From positions 56,381 through 120,380 of the forward strand of contig JAJCYV010000026.1 of assembly GCA_029262695.1 (NCBI GenBank): DNA of 64,000 bases, given 5' to 3'. Below, in pieces: positions 8,095-17,925 of this stretch. Source of the stretch: Chloroflexota bacterium (GTDB taxonomy: Bacteria > Chloroflexota > Dehalococcoidia > SM23-28-2 > RBG-16-64-32). The notes below the pieces were generated by a model, which worked only from the letters and a program-made list of their open reading frames with translations, searched no databases and had not been told where the DNA came from. How positions within the stretch are numbered: the first letter of the stretch is position 1; every line of letters begins with the position of its first letter. The position numbers and the translations under genes are program-made.

Positions 8095-8355
8095 GTGGCA
8101 ACCGTATTCGAGAGAGTGCAGAAGATCATCGCCGAACAGCTCGGCGTCGAAGAGTCGGAGATCAAGCCGGAGACGTCGTTCGTCGACGACCTCAATGCTG
8201 ACTCGCTGGACCTGGTCGAGCTGATCATGTCCCTGGAAGAGGAGTTCAGCTCTGAGGGCCAGACGGTGGAGATCTCGGACGAGGACGCTGAGAAGATCGC
8301 CACGGTGCAGGACGCGGTGAGCTACATCGACGAGCGCGCCGGCTCAGGCGGCTGA
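8095..8355 (+). CDS. acpP: Acyl carrier protein
   Basis: 86-residue acidic four-helix carrier of growing acyl chains. The phosphopantetheine attachment serine is in [10 protein letters not shown] near residue 38. Start is GTG 8095 with a strong AAGGAGG Shine-Dalgarno eight bases upstream, fitting the high expression this protein needs. Last gene of the fab operon, followed by a GC-rich hairpin. Confidence 0.96.
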   Translation: MATVFERVQKIIAEQLGVEESEIKPETSFVDDLNADSLDLVELIMSLEEEFSSEGQTVEISDEDAEKIATVQDAVSYIDERAGSGG

Positions 8356-8386
8356 CGCGGCCCGGCAGCGAACGCGGGAGCTGTGT

Positions 8387-8406
8387 CCCCCGCCCCGCGG
8401 CGGGGG
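8387..8406 (+). terminator. GC hairpin after acpP
   Basis: CCCCCGCC and GGCGGGGG form an 8-bp stem with a four-base loop about 30 bases after acpP, followed by ATTGT rather than a U tract. A plausible but weak terminator. Confidence 0.45.
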
Positions 8407-8436
8407 ATTGTCGTATCCTATTGGTGGACGTAGAAG

Positions 8437-8835
8437 ATGAACTTTCTCGGCATCGGCCTGCCCGAAATCGTGCTCATCTGTTTGATCGCGGTCGTTGTGC
8501 TTGGCCCGGAGCGCTTTCCGCAGGCCGCGGTGCAGGTGGCGCGCGCGATCAAGTGGCTGCGCGGTTACGCCACGGAGAACACTCGCGACTTGCGTAGCGA
8601 GTTCGCGGAGCTGACACGCGAATACGAGGAGATAAGGGAGGAGCTGAACGAGGTGCGGCAGGCTGTGGGTAGCGGCGTCTCGGCGGCCACGAAGGAGATC
8701 AGCAAGGTCATCGACGAGACGAAGCCCGCCCTCGAAGAGGCCCGGCCGGACCGCATCGCCGGCGGCAACGAACCGATCATTGAACCCGGCGGTGAGCTGC
8801 CCCCCGAGCCAGACCGCTCCGACAACGGAGCGTAG
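8437..8835 (+). CDS. tatB: Sec-independent translocase subunit TatB
   Basis: 132-residue TatA/B family protein: short N-terminal membrane helix (about 4-21) ending in the LGPERFP hinge, then an amphipathic helix and a long acidic, coiled-coil cytoplasmic region. The Glu near the N-terminus (LPEIVL) and the long tail favour TatB over TatA. tatC follows 27 bases downstream. TATCCT lies 17 bases before the ATG. Confidence 0.82.
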   Translation: MNFLGIGLPEIVLICLIAVVVLGPERFPQAAVQVARAIKWLRGYATENTRDLRSEFAELTREYEEIREELNEVRQAVGSGVSAATKEISKVIDETKPALEEARPDRIAGGNEPIIEPGGELPPEPDRSDNGA

Positions 8836-8861
8836 CCGGAGGCCGCCGGCCCAAAGACGCC

Positions 8862-9644
8862 ATGGCGCGCAGCAGTACAGCGGAACCGCCTTCACCCGCC
8901 CCGCGTGAGGAGCGGGACTCCAGGCTCCAGACGATCTTCGAGCACCTGGCGGAGTTGCGCTACCGGGTGATGATGTCGGCGATCGCCGTCGTCCTCGGGC
9001 TGGTGGTCTCGGCGATCTTCGCCGACGACTTCCTCCAACTGCTGATCGACCCGGCAGAGGAGAAACACCCCGGCCTGCGGCTGCAGTTCATCGAGCCGTT
9101 CGAGAACTTCGTAACGTACTTCCGCGTGGCTCTGCTGGGCGGTCTGGTCGTCGGCATGCCGATAATCGTCTACCACGTGCTGCGCTTCGTGACGCCGGCT
9201 CTGCACACGAAGGAGCGCTGGTGGCTGTACGGCACAGTCGTGGGTGCGACGGGGTTGTTCCTGGGCGGCGTGGCGTTCGCCTTCTTCATCGCGCTGCCGC
9301 CGGCGCTGGACTTCCTGCTGAACTTCAACAACGACCTGGCGGAGCCGAACATCCGCATCGGCAGTTATGTCGACTTCGTGACGCGGCTGCTCTTCTGGAC
9401 CGGCGTCTCGTTCCAGACGCCGCTGATCGTCATGTACCTCGCGCGCTTCGGCCTCGTACGGGCGTCCCAGCTTCTGGAGTGGTGGCGCCTGGCGTTCGTG
9501 GGAGCCTTCGTCATCTCCGCGATCGTGACGCCGACGATCGACCCGATTACACAATCGCTCGTGGCGGGGCCAATCATCGTGCTTTATTTCTTTGGGATCG
9601 TACTGGCGGTGATCGTGCAGCCGAGGCGCTCGAAAGAGGGTTAG
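8862..9644 (+). CDS. tatC: Sec-independent translocase subunit TatC
   Basis: 260-residue polytopic receptor for twin-arginine signal peptides. The conserved cytoplasmic N-terminus with HLAELRYR (about residues 27-34) is followed by six predicted membrane helices; FxxEPFENFVTYFRVAL and the FETPLI-like FQTPLIVMY segment are recognisable. It works with TatB just upstream and TatA at 55 kb. Confidence 0.93.
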   Translation: MARSSTAEPPSPAPREERDSRLQTIFEHLAELRYRVMMSAIAVVLGLVVSAIFADDFLQLLIDPAEEKHPGLRLQFIEPFENFVTYFRVALLGGLVVGMPIIVYHVLRFVTPALHTKERWWLYGTVVGATGLFLGGVAFAFFIALPPALDFLLNFNNDLAEPNIRIGSYVDFVTRLLFWTGVSFQTPLIVMYLARFGLVRASQLLEWWRLAFVGAFVISAIVTPTIDPITQSLVAGPIIVLYFFGIVLAVIVQPRRSKEG

Positions 9645-9650
9645 CGCCCG

Positions 9651-9679
9651 TTGACCGGCTCATAGGCCGCGGGTATCAT
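9651..9679 (+). promoter_or_regulatory. Promoter of the UDG/rnj/ftsK cluster
   Basis: TTGACC, 17 bases, TATCAT: a near-consensus promoter beginning seven bases after the tatC stop. The -10 ends eight bases before GTG 9688, so the mRNA probably starts at or next to the start codon. Confidence 0.75.
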
Positions 9680-9687
9680 CGGCGGTA

Positions 9688-10296
9688 GTGACTGAGCTTG
9701 AGGCCCTTTACACGCAAATCATCACGTGTGAGTCCTGCGGCCTCTGCAAGACGCGCACTCAGGCGGTTCCCGGCGAAGGCGCAGAGAACGCTGAGATCAT
9801 GTTCGTCGGCGAAGGGCCGGGGTTCCACGAGGACCAGCAGGGTCGCCCGTTCATCGGCGCGGCCGGCAAGTTCCTGGATGAGCTGCTGGGCTCGATCAGC
9901 CTGACGCGATCAGACGTCTACATCTGCAACGTCGTGAAGTGCCGCCCGCCCGGCAACCGCGACCCGGTCCCGGAAGAGGTGGACGCCTGTCGTCCGTTCC
10001 TGCTGCGCCAGATCGAGCTGGTTGATCCGAAGCTGATCGTGACGCTGGGGCGCTTTTCGCTCTCCTGGTTCTTCCCGCGCGACGCGATTGGCAAGGTGCG
10101 CGGAAGCCTGCGCCAGATGGGCGGCCGTCACTACTATCACGTTTACCATCCGGCGGCGGCGCTGCACAACGGCAACCTGCGGCAGGTGATCAACGACGAC
10201 TTCGCGAACATCCCGCGTGTGCTGGAGACGATCCGCGAGGATACACCGGTCGTGGCGGCGGCGCCCGCTCCGACGGAACAGGGGCGTCTTTTCTAG
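9688..10296 (+). CDS. Uracil-DNA glycosylase, family 4 (4Fe-4S)
   Basis: 202-residue enzyme that removes uracil from DNA. N-terminal cysteines CESCGLC (residues 14-20) and the later ICNVVKC and DAC cysteines fit the four ligands of the family 4 iron-sulfur cluster. The active-site loop is GEGPGFHEDQQGRPF and the leucine-loop region is HVYHPAA. GTG 9688 follows a -10 box directly and lacks a Shine-Dalgarno. rnj begins three bases after its stop. Confidence 0.92.
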   Translation: MTELEALYTQIITCESCGLCKTRTQAVPGEGAENAEIMFVGEGPGFHEDQQGRPFIGAAGKFLDELLGSISLTRSDVYICNVVKCRPPGNRDPVPEEVDACRPFLLRQIELVDPKLIVTLGRFSLSWFFPRDAIGKVRGSLRQMGGRHYYHVYHPAAALHNGNLRQVINDDFANIPRVLETIREDTPVVAAAPAPTEQGRLF

Positions 10297-10299
10297 CGT

Positions 10300-11967
10300 A
10301 TGGCACAGAAGCTGCGCGTAATCCCGTTCGGGGGCCTGGGTGAGATCGGCAAGAACATGCTCGCCCTGGAGACGAACGAGGACATCATTGTGATCGACTC
10401 CGGGCTGATGTTCCCGGAGGAAGACATGCTGGGCGTGGACCTGGTGATACCGGACGTCACCTACCTGAAGGAGCGTCTGAAGAAGCTGCGCGGCATCCTC
10501 ATCACGCACGGGCACGAGGACCACGTGGGCAGCTTGCCCTACGTCCTGCCGGCGCTGCGTTCTCCCAACGGGCAGCTGCCACCGGTCTACTGCACGCCGC
10601 TGACGCACGGCCTGATCACGGTGAAGCTGGAAGAGCACAAGCTGCTGAAGACGGCGAACCTGAAGATGATTGAGCCGGGAGACACGGTCAAGCTGGGCAA
10701 GATGGAGGCGGAGTGGATCCACATCACGCACAGCATTCCGGACTCGACGTCGATCGCTATCAAGACGCCGTTAGGCACCGTGTTCCACACGGGGGACTTC
10801 AAGTTCGACCACACGCCGGTGATGGGCGGCCCGCCTGACCTGATGCGCATCGCCCAGATCGGGCACGAGGGAGTCCTTCTGCTGCTGTCAGACTCGACCT
10901 ACGCTGACACTGAAGGCTACACGCCGTCGGAGACGCATATCTCGGAGACGCTGGACCGGATCATGGCGAACGCGGACGGGCGCGTGATCGTTGCCACGTT
11001 CGCATCGCTGATCTCGCGCGTGCAGCAGGTGCTCGACGCCGCGGCGCACAACGACCGCCGCGTGTTCGTCACCGGCCGCAGCATGATGAACAACGTACGA
11101 ATGGCGCTGGATCAGGACTATCTGCACACCGCGGACGACCCTCTGCAACCGCTGGAGCGGATGAGGAAGCTGAAGCCGGAGAAGATCGTGCTGCTGACGA
11201 CGGGGGCGCAGGGCGAACCGTCATCGGCGCTGGTGCGGATGGCGAACCGGGACCACCGGCAGATCGATATCGTGCCAGGGGACACGGTCGTGTTCTCATC
11301 TTCGGCGATCCCGGGCAACGAGCAGCTGATAAACCGGACGATCAACAACCTGCACCGGCTGGGCGCTCACGTGCTGTTCAGCCGCATCGCGAACGTGCAC
11401 GTGCGCGGACACGCGGCGCAGGAAGAGCTGAAACTGATGATGAGCCTGACGCAGCCGAAGTACTTCGTGCCGGTGCACGGCGAGTACCGCCACCTGGTGA
11501 TGCACTCGCACCTGGCGCGAGCGATGGGCATTCCGCCGGAGAACGTCTTCACGATGGAGGACGGCGACGTGCTGGAGATCGATCACAACCGGGCGCGCGT
11601 GGCGGAGCAGATTCCGGCGGACTTCGTGTACGTGGACGGTCTGGCGGTAGGCGTCGACAACGTGGTGCTGCGCGACCGCCAGCTGCTGTCAGGAGACGGC
11701 GTGATCATCGCGATCGTATCTATCGACAGACACACGGGTAAACCTATTGGCCGCCCGGACGTTGTATCTAGAGGATTTATAGAAGCTGACATGTCAGACA
11801 GCCTGATGGAAAAGGCCCGCGTTGTCGTCGAAGAGGCACTCGCGGGTCAGGAGCACGTTGCCGACCGGGCGGATTTCAACGCCCGGGTGCATGATGCGTT
11901 GTCCCGCTTTCTCTACAAGCAGACACGGCGCCGACCGATGATCCTGCCGTTCAGCGTGGAGATCTAG
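10300..11967 (+). CDS. rnj: Ribonuclease J
   Basis: 555-residue metallo-beta-lactamase/beta-CASP nuclease with 5'-3' exonuclease and endonuclease activity on RNA, central to mRNA turnover and rRNA maturation. The zinc motif THGHEDHVGS is near residue 69, with HTGDFKFD near 165, the beta-CASP GAQGEP near 305, PVHGEYRH near 390 and the C-terminal region ending near 555. Stop to ftsK start is nine bases. Confidence 0.95.
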   Translation: MAQKLRVIPFGGLGEIGKNMLALETNEDIIVIDSGLMFPEEDMLGVDLVIPDVTYLKERLKKLRGILITHGHEDHVGSLPYVLPALRSPNGQLPPVYCTPLTHGLITVKLEEHKLLKTANLKMIEPGDTVKLGKMEAEWIHITHSIPDSTSIAIKTPLGTVFHTGDFKFDHTPVMGGPPDLMRIAQIGHEGVLLLLSDSTYADTEGYTPSETHISETLDRIMANADGRVIVATFASLISRVQQVLDAAAHNDRRVFVTGRSMMNNVRMALDQDYLHTADDPLQPLERMRKLKPEKIVLLTTGAQGEPSSALVRMANRDHRQIDIVPGDTVVFSSSAIPGNEQLINRTINNLHRLGAHVLFSRIANVHVRGHAAQEELKLMMSLTQPKYFVPVHGEYRHLVMHSHLARAMGIPPENVFTMEDGDVLEIDHNRARVAEQIPADFVYVDGLAVGVDNVVLRDRQLLSGDGVIIAIVSIDRHTGKPIGRPDVVSRGFIEADMSDSLMEKARVVVEEALAGQEHVADRADFNARVHDALSRFLYKQTRRRPMILPFSVEI

Positions 11968-11976
11968 CACCCGCCT

Positions 11977-14442
11977 ATGTCTGTTAGAACCAAACGGCGG
12001 CCTTCGCGCCGCACCTCATCGAGCTACCGTCCGCGGTCCAGCCCGGCGCGCAAGCGCACGCGGAAGACGTCCGGGCGTGGGCCTTCGACTCAAACGCGGC
12101 TGCTGGCGGCCGCGGCCGGCGTTGTCATCGGCCTGATTCTCGTCTTCGCCTTCCTCGACCCTCTCGTAAGCGCGGCGGAGACAGTGTTGCGCACGCTGGG
12201 CTTTGGCGTTGCGCTCGTGGTCGCTGCGCTCGCCGCGGACATCTTCGTGGTGAGGCGCCGTCCCGTGCTGACGCTGAGCCTCCTTCGCGTCGCCCTCGGC
12301 GCGCACATGCTCGTGCTGTTCGTCTTCGGCATCGGCGGCTTTCTCAAGCCGGACTGGTCGGTCGGTGATGTGCAGTTTGCGGAGGTGTCGGCCGGCGGCA
12401 ACCTGGGGAAGCTCTTCGCCAGCAGCATCGCCGGCAACGCAGCCTGGGCAGCGGTCGGCGTGGTTGGCGCTTCGCTCGTCTCGCCCACGCGGGCGCGGCA
12501 GGTCGTGGACGGTGTCTTCGCGGCGCTGAAGTGGGTGGTCTCGCTGGAGATACCGCAGCGGACGTGGCGCGGGGTGCGATCGTTCTTCGCGGCTCTTCTG
12601 CCGCAGGGCGAAGACGAGTACGAAAAGCAGATGCTGGACGAGCCCTACGTCCCACAGCTGGACGAAGAGTGGCAGGAGACGCCGCCGGAGGTCGTGGAGG
12701 AGACGGAGGAGCAGGCCGAGGCAGCTCCTGCCGAAGAGCCTGAGCCCGGCTCCGAGATGCTGATAACGGCGGACCCCGAAGAGGAAGAGGCGGGCTACCA
12801 GCGCACGCTGCCGATGGGCCGGCCCACGGGACGCGGCTGGGAACTGCCGCCGCTGGACCAGCTGGCAGAGGCAGCCGACATTGAGGTGCGCCCGGTCGAC
12901 AACGAAGCGCGGTCGCGGCTGATCGTCGAGACGCTGTCGTCCTTCGGGGTCGACTCGCGAGTGGTGTCGATCAGTCAGGGGCCAACAGTGACGCAGTTCG
13001 GCGTCGAGCCGGGATGGGACATCAAGACGCGGCAGGTGGCAGTGCGCGATGAGAACGGCAAGCAGTTGGTGGACAAGGACGGCAGGCTGGCGGCGCGTAC
13101 AGAGGTGGTGTCCAAGACGCGGGTGCGCGTGAACAAGGTGACGAACCTGGCGAACGACCTGGCGCTGGCGCTGGCGGCGCCGACTATCCGCATCGAAGCG
13201 CCGGTCCCGGGGAAGCCGATCATCGGCATCGAGGTGCCTAACCACACGTCGTCGCTGGTTTCGCTGCGCAGCGTGATCGAGAGCACGGCTTTCGTGAAGG
13301 CAAACATGAAGACGAAGATCGCGATCGCGCTGGGCAAGGGCGTCTCCGGCGAGGCCGTTGCCGCGGACCTTTCGAAGATGCCGCACCTCCTGATCGCCGG
13401 CTCGACGGGCAGCGGCAAGAGTGTGTGCATCAACTCGATCATCGCCTGCTTCCTGCTCCACAACACTCCGGAGGAGCTACGGCTGGTCCTCGTCGACCCG
13501 AAGCGGGTGGAGATGACGACGTTCAAGTCGATCCCCCACCTGGCGTTCTCCAAAGTGATTACGGACGTCGAGGAGGTGCCGGGGGTGCTGCAGGCGGTGA
13601 TCCACGAGATGGACAGCCGCTACCGGCGTTTCGCCGAAATCGGCGTGCGCAACGTTGAGGCGTACAACAAGAGCCCGCGCGGGACGCACAAGTTGCCGCA
13701 CTGGGTCATAATCATCGACGAACTTGCCGACTTGATGATGTCCTCGCCGTACGAGGTCGAGCGCCAGATCTGCCGCCTCGCCCAGCTGGCGAGGGCCACC
13801 GGCATCCACCTGATCATCGCGACGCAGCGGCCGTCTGTCGACGTGGTGACGGGGCTGATCAAGGCGAACTTCCCGACGCGGATCGCTTTCGCCGTCTCCT
13901 CGCAGGTGGACTCGCGGACGATTATCGACACGGCCGGCGCCGATAAGCTGCTGGGGCGCGGCGACATGCTCTTCATGCCGACGGACGCCGCCAAGCCGAA
14001 GCGCATCCAGGGATCGTTCGTCTCCGACCAGGAGATCGAGAAGATCGTCAAATGGTGGGCGAACGACCGCTTCCGGCACCTGGCCCCGGACAAGCTGGAC
14101 CATCTGCTGGAGGAGGCCGACGAGGACGACAAGGCCGGTTCGCCGGCGGAGGACGACCCGCTGTTCACGGCGGCGAAGGAGCTGGCGATCCAGCACTCGC
14201 GCGTCTCCACGTCGCTCTTGCAGCGGCGGCTGCACGTGGGCTATCCGCGCGCCGCCCGCCTGATCGACATGCTGGAGGACGAGGGCATCGTCGGCCCGTC
14301 CGAGGCCGGTCAGTCGCGCCAGGTGCTCGTCGCCGCGGAGGAAGACGATGAGCCCGAGGTTGGCGCCGAGAGCGCCGAAGAGACGCCCGGCGAGGACGAC
14401 GATTACACGTCGACTTTCGGCGACGAAGACCGCTTCGAATAG
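11977..14442 (+). CDS. ftsK: DNA translocase FtsK/SpoIIIE
   Basis: 821-residue septal DNA pump. N-terminal basic segment, a small set of membrane helices (about 40-180), an acidic linker (about 210-270), then the alpha and beta motor domains with Walker A GSTGSGKS near residue 475 and Walker B-like IIIDELADLMM near 585, and a C-terminal winged-helix gamma domain (about 725-790) that would read orienting sequences. The membrane part has fewer helices than some homologues. Ends with an acidic tail. Third gene after UDG and rnj. Confidence 0.95.
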   Translation: MSVRTKRRPSRRTSSSYRPRSSPARKRTRKTSGRGPSTQTRLLAAAAGVVIGLILVFAFLDPLVSAAETVLRTLGFGVALVVAALAADIFVVRRRPVLTLSLLRVALGAHMLVLFVFGIGGFLKPDWSVGDVQFAEVSAGGNLGKLFASSIAGNAAWAAVGVVGASLVSPTRARQVVDGVFAALKWVVSLEIPQRTWRGVRSFFAALLPQGEDEYEKQMLDEPYVPQLDEEWQETPPEVVEETEEQAEAAPAEEPEPGSEMLITADPEEEEAGYQRTLPMGRPTGRGWELPPLDQLAEAADIEVRPVDNEARSRLIVETLSSFGVDSRVVSISQGPTVTQFGVEPGWDIKTRQVAVRDENGKQLVDKDGRLAARTEVVSKTRVRVNKVTNLANDLALALAAPTIRIEAPVPGKPIIGIEVPNHTSSLVSLRSVIESTAFVKANMKTKIAIALGKGVSGEAVAADLSKMPHLLIAGSTGSGKSVCINSIIACFLLHNTPEELRLVLVDPKRVEMTTFKSIPHLAFSKVITDVEEVPGVLQAVIHEMDSRYRRFAEIGVRNVEAYNKSPRGTHKLPHWVIIIDELADLMMSSPYEVERQICRLAQLARATGIHLIIATQRPSVDVVTGLIKANFPTRIAFAVSSQVDSRTIIDTAGADKLLGRGDMLFMPTDAAKPKRIQGSFVSDQEIEKIVKWWANDRFRHLAPDKLDHLLEEADEDDKAGSPAEDDPLFTAAKELAIQHSRVSTSLLQRRLHVGYPRAARLIDMLEDEGIVGPSEAGQSRQVLVAAEEDDEPEVGAESAEETPGEDDDYTSTFGDEDRFE

Positions 14443-14735
14443 CCGGCACAAACCTTAACGAATCATCGCCCGGCAGGAGCGCCTGTATCTTGACATCGGT
14501 GTTATCTTGGAAGCGAGCCTAATGAAGTGGAGGTGATGGGTAGCGCTGATGATGAGAATTCACGCGACCTTCAAGCGGCTTCAAGTTGACAAGGAAAGGC
14601 CCTTCGCGCAGGACGCCCGGAAGTAACGGGCGCGCGGAGGAAGGCCACCCCGCGGACCGGCCGACAAACAGAGGCCACGCTGCCTATCGGTGCGAGATGC
14701 GCCGGGAAGTGCCGAAAGCGGGCTAACAAGAGACG
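14443..14735 (+). other. Gene-free stretch after ftsK; structured, function unknown
   Basis: No convincing protein gene. A 17-codon ORF starts at ATG 14537 (MGSADDENSRDLQAASS) behind GGAGGTG. Downstream the bases can fold into nested stems: GGCC-TTC/GAAGGCC outside GCGC/GCGC outside CGCCCG/CGGGCG (about 14598-14646), followed by further GC hairpins and a strong terminator. This could be a small RNA or the long 3' UTR of ftsK; it matches no RNA family I recognise. Confidence 0.4.
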
Positions 14736-14766
14736 AAAAGCCCCCCGACATGTCGGGGGGCTTTTT
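14736..14766. terminator. Bidirectional intrinsic terminator
   Basis: A perfect 15-bp inverted repeat, AAAAGCCCCCCGACA/TGTCGGGGGGCTTTT, with T tracts on both strands. It ends the ftsK-side transcript (plus) and the acetyltransferase/uvrB transcript (minus). Confidence 0.9.
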
Positions 14767-14812
14767 CTTGCACTCCGCCCGTTGGTGTCGAGGAGGAGTT
14801 CTTCAGAGAGCT

Positions 14813-15244
14813 CTAGCCAAGGCCCTTGCGCATGAAGATCTCGCGGGAGTCCTGGCCGAGGTCGCTGAGGGCGCCGATGAGGCGGAAGCCGAGGGCGCGG
14901 TGGAAGCGCAGCGAGCGGTCGTTGGTCTCTTCGGTGGAGCTGAGCCAGAAGTCGCAGCCGCGTGCGGCGAGGTCTGCTTCGGTGTGCGCGTAGAGGGCGC
15001 GGCCGACGCCCGTCCGCTGGTGGGACGGCCGCACGCGGACGAAGACGCAGAGGGGGATGTGGTCCCAGAGCCACTCCCAGCGCACGTAGCCGGTCACATT
15101 GTCGCCGTCGAGCGCTGCGGCGACGCGGCCACCCTCGATGGCGTGCTTTAGGACGTCATCTTCGCTCACCGGTTGTTCAAGAGAGCGATCTACGTCCTGG
15201 ATGACGGGGATGTCGGCGGGAGTCGCGTGGCGGACGTCCGGCAC
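14813..15244 (-). CDS. GNAT family N-acetyltransferase
   Basis: 143-residue single-domain GNAT. The acetyl-CoA-binding motif A, VRPSHQRTGVGRAL, is near residue 78, followed by the FHRALGFR motif B near 115. Substrate unknown. It begins three bases after the uvrB stop, so it is co-transcribed with uvrB on the minus strand, before the bidirectional terminator. Confidence 0.85.
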   Translation of the reverse strand: MPDVRHATPADIPVIQDVDRSLEQPVSEDDVLKHAIEGGRVAAALDGDNVTGYVRWEWLWDHIPLCVFVRVRPSHQRTGVGRALYAHTEADLAARGCDFWLSSTEETNDRSLRFHRALGFRLIGALSDLGQDSREIFMRKGLG

Positions 15245-15247
15245 GGG

Positions 15248-17344
15248 CTATTTCCGCGGGCGGGTGCGGTTGTGGCCGCGGCGCGGCGCCGGGCTGCCGG
15301 TGTTGCGCATGGCGGAGATGATGCTGAGGCCCTCTTCGTCGCCGACGAGCTCGCGACGCAGCTCGACGACACGGTCGCGGAGTAGCGCCGCCTTCTCGAA
15401 CTCGAGGTTCCTGGCGGCGTCCTTCATCTGCTTCTCGAAGTCCTTGATCAGCCGGGCGAGCTCGTCCTTCGGAATGTCACCGACGTTGTACTCTTCTTGC
15501 GCCTCGGCCACCTGCTTGACGCGGTCGGTGATGTCGCGGATCGCCTTCTGGATACCCTCCGGTTCGATGCCGTGCTCGGCGTTGTAGGCCTCCTGGATCG
15601 TTCGCCGGCGATCGACTTCGGCCATCGCGCGGCGCATCGAGTCGGTGATGGTGTCGGCGTACATGATGACAGCGCCGTTGATGTTGCGGGCGGCGCGGCC
15701 CATCGTCTGGATCAGCGACCACTCGGAGCGCAGGAAGCCCTCTTTGTCGGCGTCGAGGATGGCGACGAGGCCCACCTCCGGCAGGTCGAGCCCTTCCCGG
15801 AGCAGGTTGATGCCGACGATCACGTCGTAAACGCCGAGGCGCAGGTCGCGCAGGATCTCGACGCGCTCGAACGTCTGGATCTCCGAGTGGAGATAGTGGG
15901 TCTTCACGCCCATCTCCATCAGGTAGTCGGCGAGGTCCTCGGCCATCTTCTTCGTGAGCGTAGTCACGAGCACGCGCTCTTTGCGCTCGGCGCGCAGGCG
16001 GATTTCGTTCAGGAGATCGTCGATCTGGCCCTTCGTCTGCCGCACTTCGACCTGCGGGTCGACGAGGCCGGTGGGGCGGATGATCTGCTCGACGGTCTGC
16101 TCGCTCATCTCAGCCTCCCACGGGCCGGGCGTGGCCGAGACGTAGACCGTCTGGTTGAGGTGAGAGAGGAACTCGTGGAAGTTGAGCGGGCGGTTGTCGA
16201 TCGCGGAGGGCAGGCGGAAGCCGAAGTCGACGAGCGTCTGCTTGCGGCGGATGTCGCCGTGGTACATACCGCGGACCTGCGGGATCGTCTGGTGCGACTC
16301 ATCGACGAAGAGGAGGAAGTCGTCCGGGAAGTAGTCCATCAGCGTCCAGGGGATGCTGCCGGCTTCGCGGCGCGCGAGGTGACGGGAGTAGTTCTCGATG
16401 CCGGAGCAATATCCCTGCTCGCGCAGGCACTCGACATCGTAGCGGGTGCGCTCGACGAGGCGCTGGGCTTCGAGGAGCTGGCCCTTGTCGAGGAGCCACT
16501 GGTGACGCTCCGCCAGCTCGGCCTCGATGTCCCCGATCGCCGCCTCCATCTTGTCCTGGGAGGTGACGAAGTGCTTGGCGGGGTAGATGTCGACGGCGTC
16601 CATCTCTGCCAGCACTTCGCCGGTGAGCGGGTCGAGCTGGAGGATGCGCTCCACTTCGTCGCCGAAGTAGTCGATGCGCACGGCCAGCTCTTCGTAGGCC
16701 GGCAGGACTGTCAGGCTATCGCCGCGCAGGCGGAAGCGGCCGCGGACGAGGTTCTGGTCGTTGCGCTCGTACTGCATGTCGACGAGGCGGCGCAGGGCAC
16801 GCTGGCGGTTGCTCGTCTCGCCGACGCGGAACTTGAGGACGAAGTTGTAGTACTCGCTGGGTTCGCCGAGACCGTAGATGCAGGAGACGGAGGCGACGAT
16901 GACGACGTCGCGCCGCTCGAAGAGGGCGCGGGTGGCGGCGTGGCGGAGCTTGTCGATCTCCTCGTTGATGTCGGCATCCTTGGCGATGTAGGTGTCGGTG
17001 CGTGGGATGTAGGCTTCCGGCTGGTAGTAATCGTAGTAGGAGACGAAGTACTCGACGGCGTTCTCGGGAAAGAAGTCGCGGAACTCGGAGTAGAGCTGCG
17101 CGGCGAGCGTCTTGTTGGGCGAGATGACGAGCGTGGGCCGGCTGTAGCGGGCGATGATGTTGGCCATCGTGAACGTCTTGCCGGAGCCGGTGACGCCGAG
17201 CAGCGTCTGGTGCTTCTTGCCGTCGCGCAGGCCGGACTCCAGCGCTTCGACGGCGCCTGGCTGGTCGCCGGTCATCTGGAACTCTGAGCTGAGCACGAAC
17301 GGCTTTTCCGTGGGCGTGACGGTGATGTCGCGGTCGACGGTCAT
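15248..17344 (-). CDS. uvrB: Excinuclease ABC subunit B
   Basis: 698-residue damage-verification helicase of nucleotide excision repair. Walker [11 protein letters not shown] near residue 52, the beta-hairpin region with [12 protein letters not shown] near 105, helicase motif DESH near 348, motif [11 protein letters not shown] near 555, and the C-terminal UvrC-binding UVR motif (about 645-680). TACAAT lies ten bases before the ATG with no Shine-Dalgarno, suggesting a very short or absent leader. Confidence 0.97.
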   Translation of the reverse strand: MTVDRDITVTPTEKPFVLSSEFQMTGDQPGAVEALESGLRDGKKHQTLLGVTGSGKTFTMANIIARYSRPTLVISPNKTLAAQLYSEFRDFFPENAVEYFVSYYDYYQPEAYIPRTDTYIAKDADINEEIDKLRHAATRALFERRDVVIVASVSCIYGLGEPSEYYNFVLKFRVGETSNRQRALRRLVDMQYERNDQNLVRGRFRLRGDSLTVLPAYEELAVRIDYFGDEVERILQLDPLTGEVLAEMDAVDIYPAKHFVTSQDKMEAAIGDIEAELAERHQWLLDKGQLLEAQRLVERTRYDVECLREQGYCSGIENYSRHLARREAGSIPWTLMDYFPDDFLLFVDESHQTIPQVRGMYHGDIRRKQTLVDFGFRLPSAIDNRPLNFHEFLSHLNQTVYVSATPGPWEAEMSEQTVEQIIRPTGLVDPQVEVRQTKGQIDDLLNEIRLRAERKERVLVTTLTKKMAEDLADYLMEMGVKTHYLHSEIQTFERVEILRDLRLGVYDVIVGINLLREGLDLPEVGLVAILDADKEGFLRSEWSLIQTMGRAARNINGAVIMYADTITDSMRRAMAEVDRRRTIQEAYNAEHGIEPEGIQKAIRDITDRVKQVAEAQEEYNVGDIPKDELARLIKDFEKQMKDAARNLEFEKAALLRDRVVELRRELVGDEEGLSIISAMRNTGSPAPRRGHNRTRPRK

Positions 17345-17409
17345 AGTACGGTCAATTGTAGCAGCGCTCCTGACGACGCCATGTCAGTGGCGTGAGGCGC
17401 AAGGCTGAT

Positions 17410-17916
17410 ATGCTCGACGTCACGATGTCCGCCAGAGTGCCGAGGAAGACGCAAGCCGTGCGCCTGCTCGAGTCGAAGGGGATCGCGCACCGGGTGACGG
17501 TCTACGACGACGCTGGTGAGTTCCACACGGGCGAGGAAGCGGCGGCGCTCGTGGGGGCGGCGGCCGAGGCGGTGTACAAGACGCTGGTGGTGCTGCGCGA
17601 CCCGCCGGGCGGGCTGCCGCTGCTCGTGATCGTGCCGGTGGCAGAGCAGGCTGACTTGAAGGCGCTGGCGGCGGCGCTGGGCGAGAAGCGGCTGCGGATG
17701 GCAGCGCAGAAGGAGGCGGAGAAGCTCACCGGCATGCAGGCCGGCGGGATATCGGCGCTGGCGGTGCCGGCCGGGCGCTTCGAGGTCCTGATCGACGAGG
17801 AGGCGCGTATGATCGAGATGATCCACGTCAGCGCGGGAGCGCGCGGGATGGACGTCGAGCTGTCTGTCGCCGACCTCGTGAGGCTGACGGACGCGAGCTA
17901 CGCGACGGCGACATAG
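17410..17916 (+). CDS. ybaK: YbaK/EbsC family Cys-tRNA(Pro)/Cys-tRNA(Cys) deacylase
   Basis: About 168 residues with the YbaK fold: KTQAVRLLESKGI at the start, the catalytic-region lysine in VYKTLVV near residue 57, and the GGISAL loop. The family clears mischarged aminoacyl-tRNA. The track start is GTG 17392; ATG 17410 or ATG 17425 (MSARVPRKTQ) are both reasonable, the latter ten bases after TATGCT. A cation-efflux-like gene begins nine bases after the stop. Confidence 0.82.
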   Translation: MLDVTMSARVPRKTQAVRLLESKGIAHRVTVYDDAGEFHTGEEAAALVGAAAEAVYKTLVVLRDPPGGLPLLVIVPVAEQADLKALAAALGEKRLRMAAQKEAEKLTGMQAGGISALAVPAGRFEVLIDEEARMIEMIHVSAGARGMDVELSVADLVRLTDASYATAT

Positions 17917-17925
17917 GAAGATGCG

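Noticed and set aside
14537-14590. tmRNA-like tag peptide (ADDENSRDLQAASS)
   Set aside because: The short ORF resembles a tag, but there is no tRNA-like 5' or 3' domain, no GGTTCGA-type T arm and no CCA end around it.
15497-17287. 596-residue plus-strand ORF
   Set aside because: Shadow of uvrB on the opposite strand with no recognisable motif.
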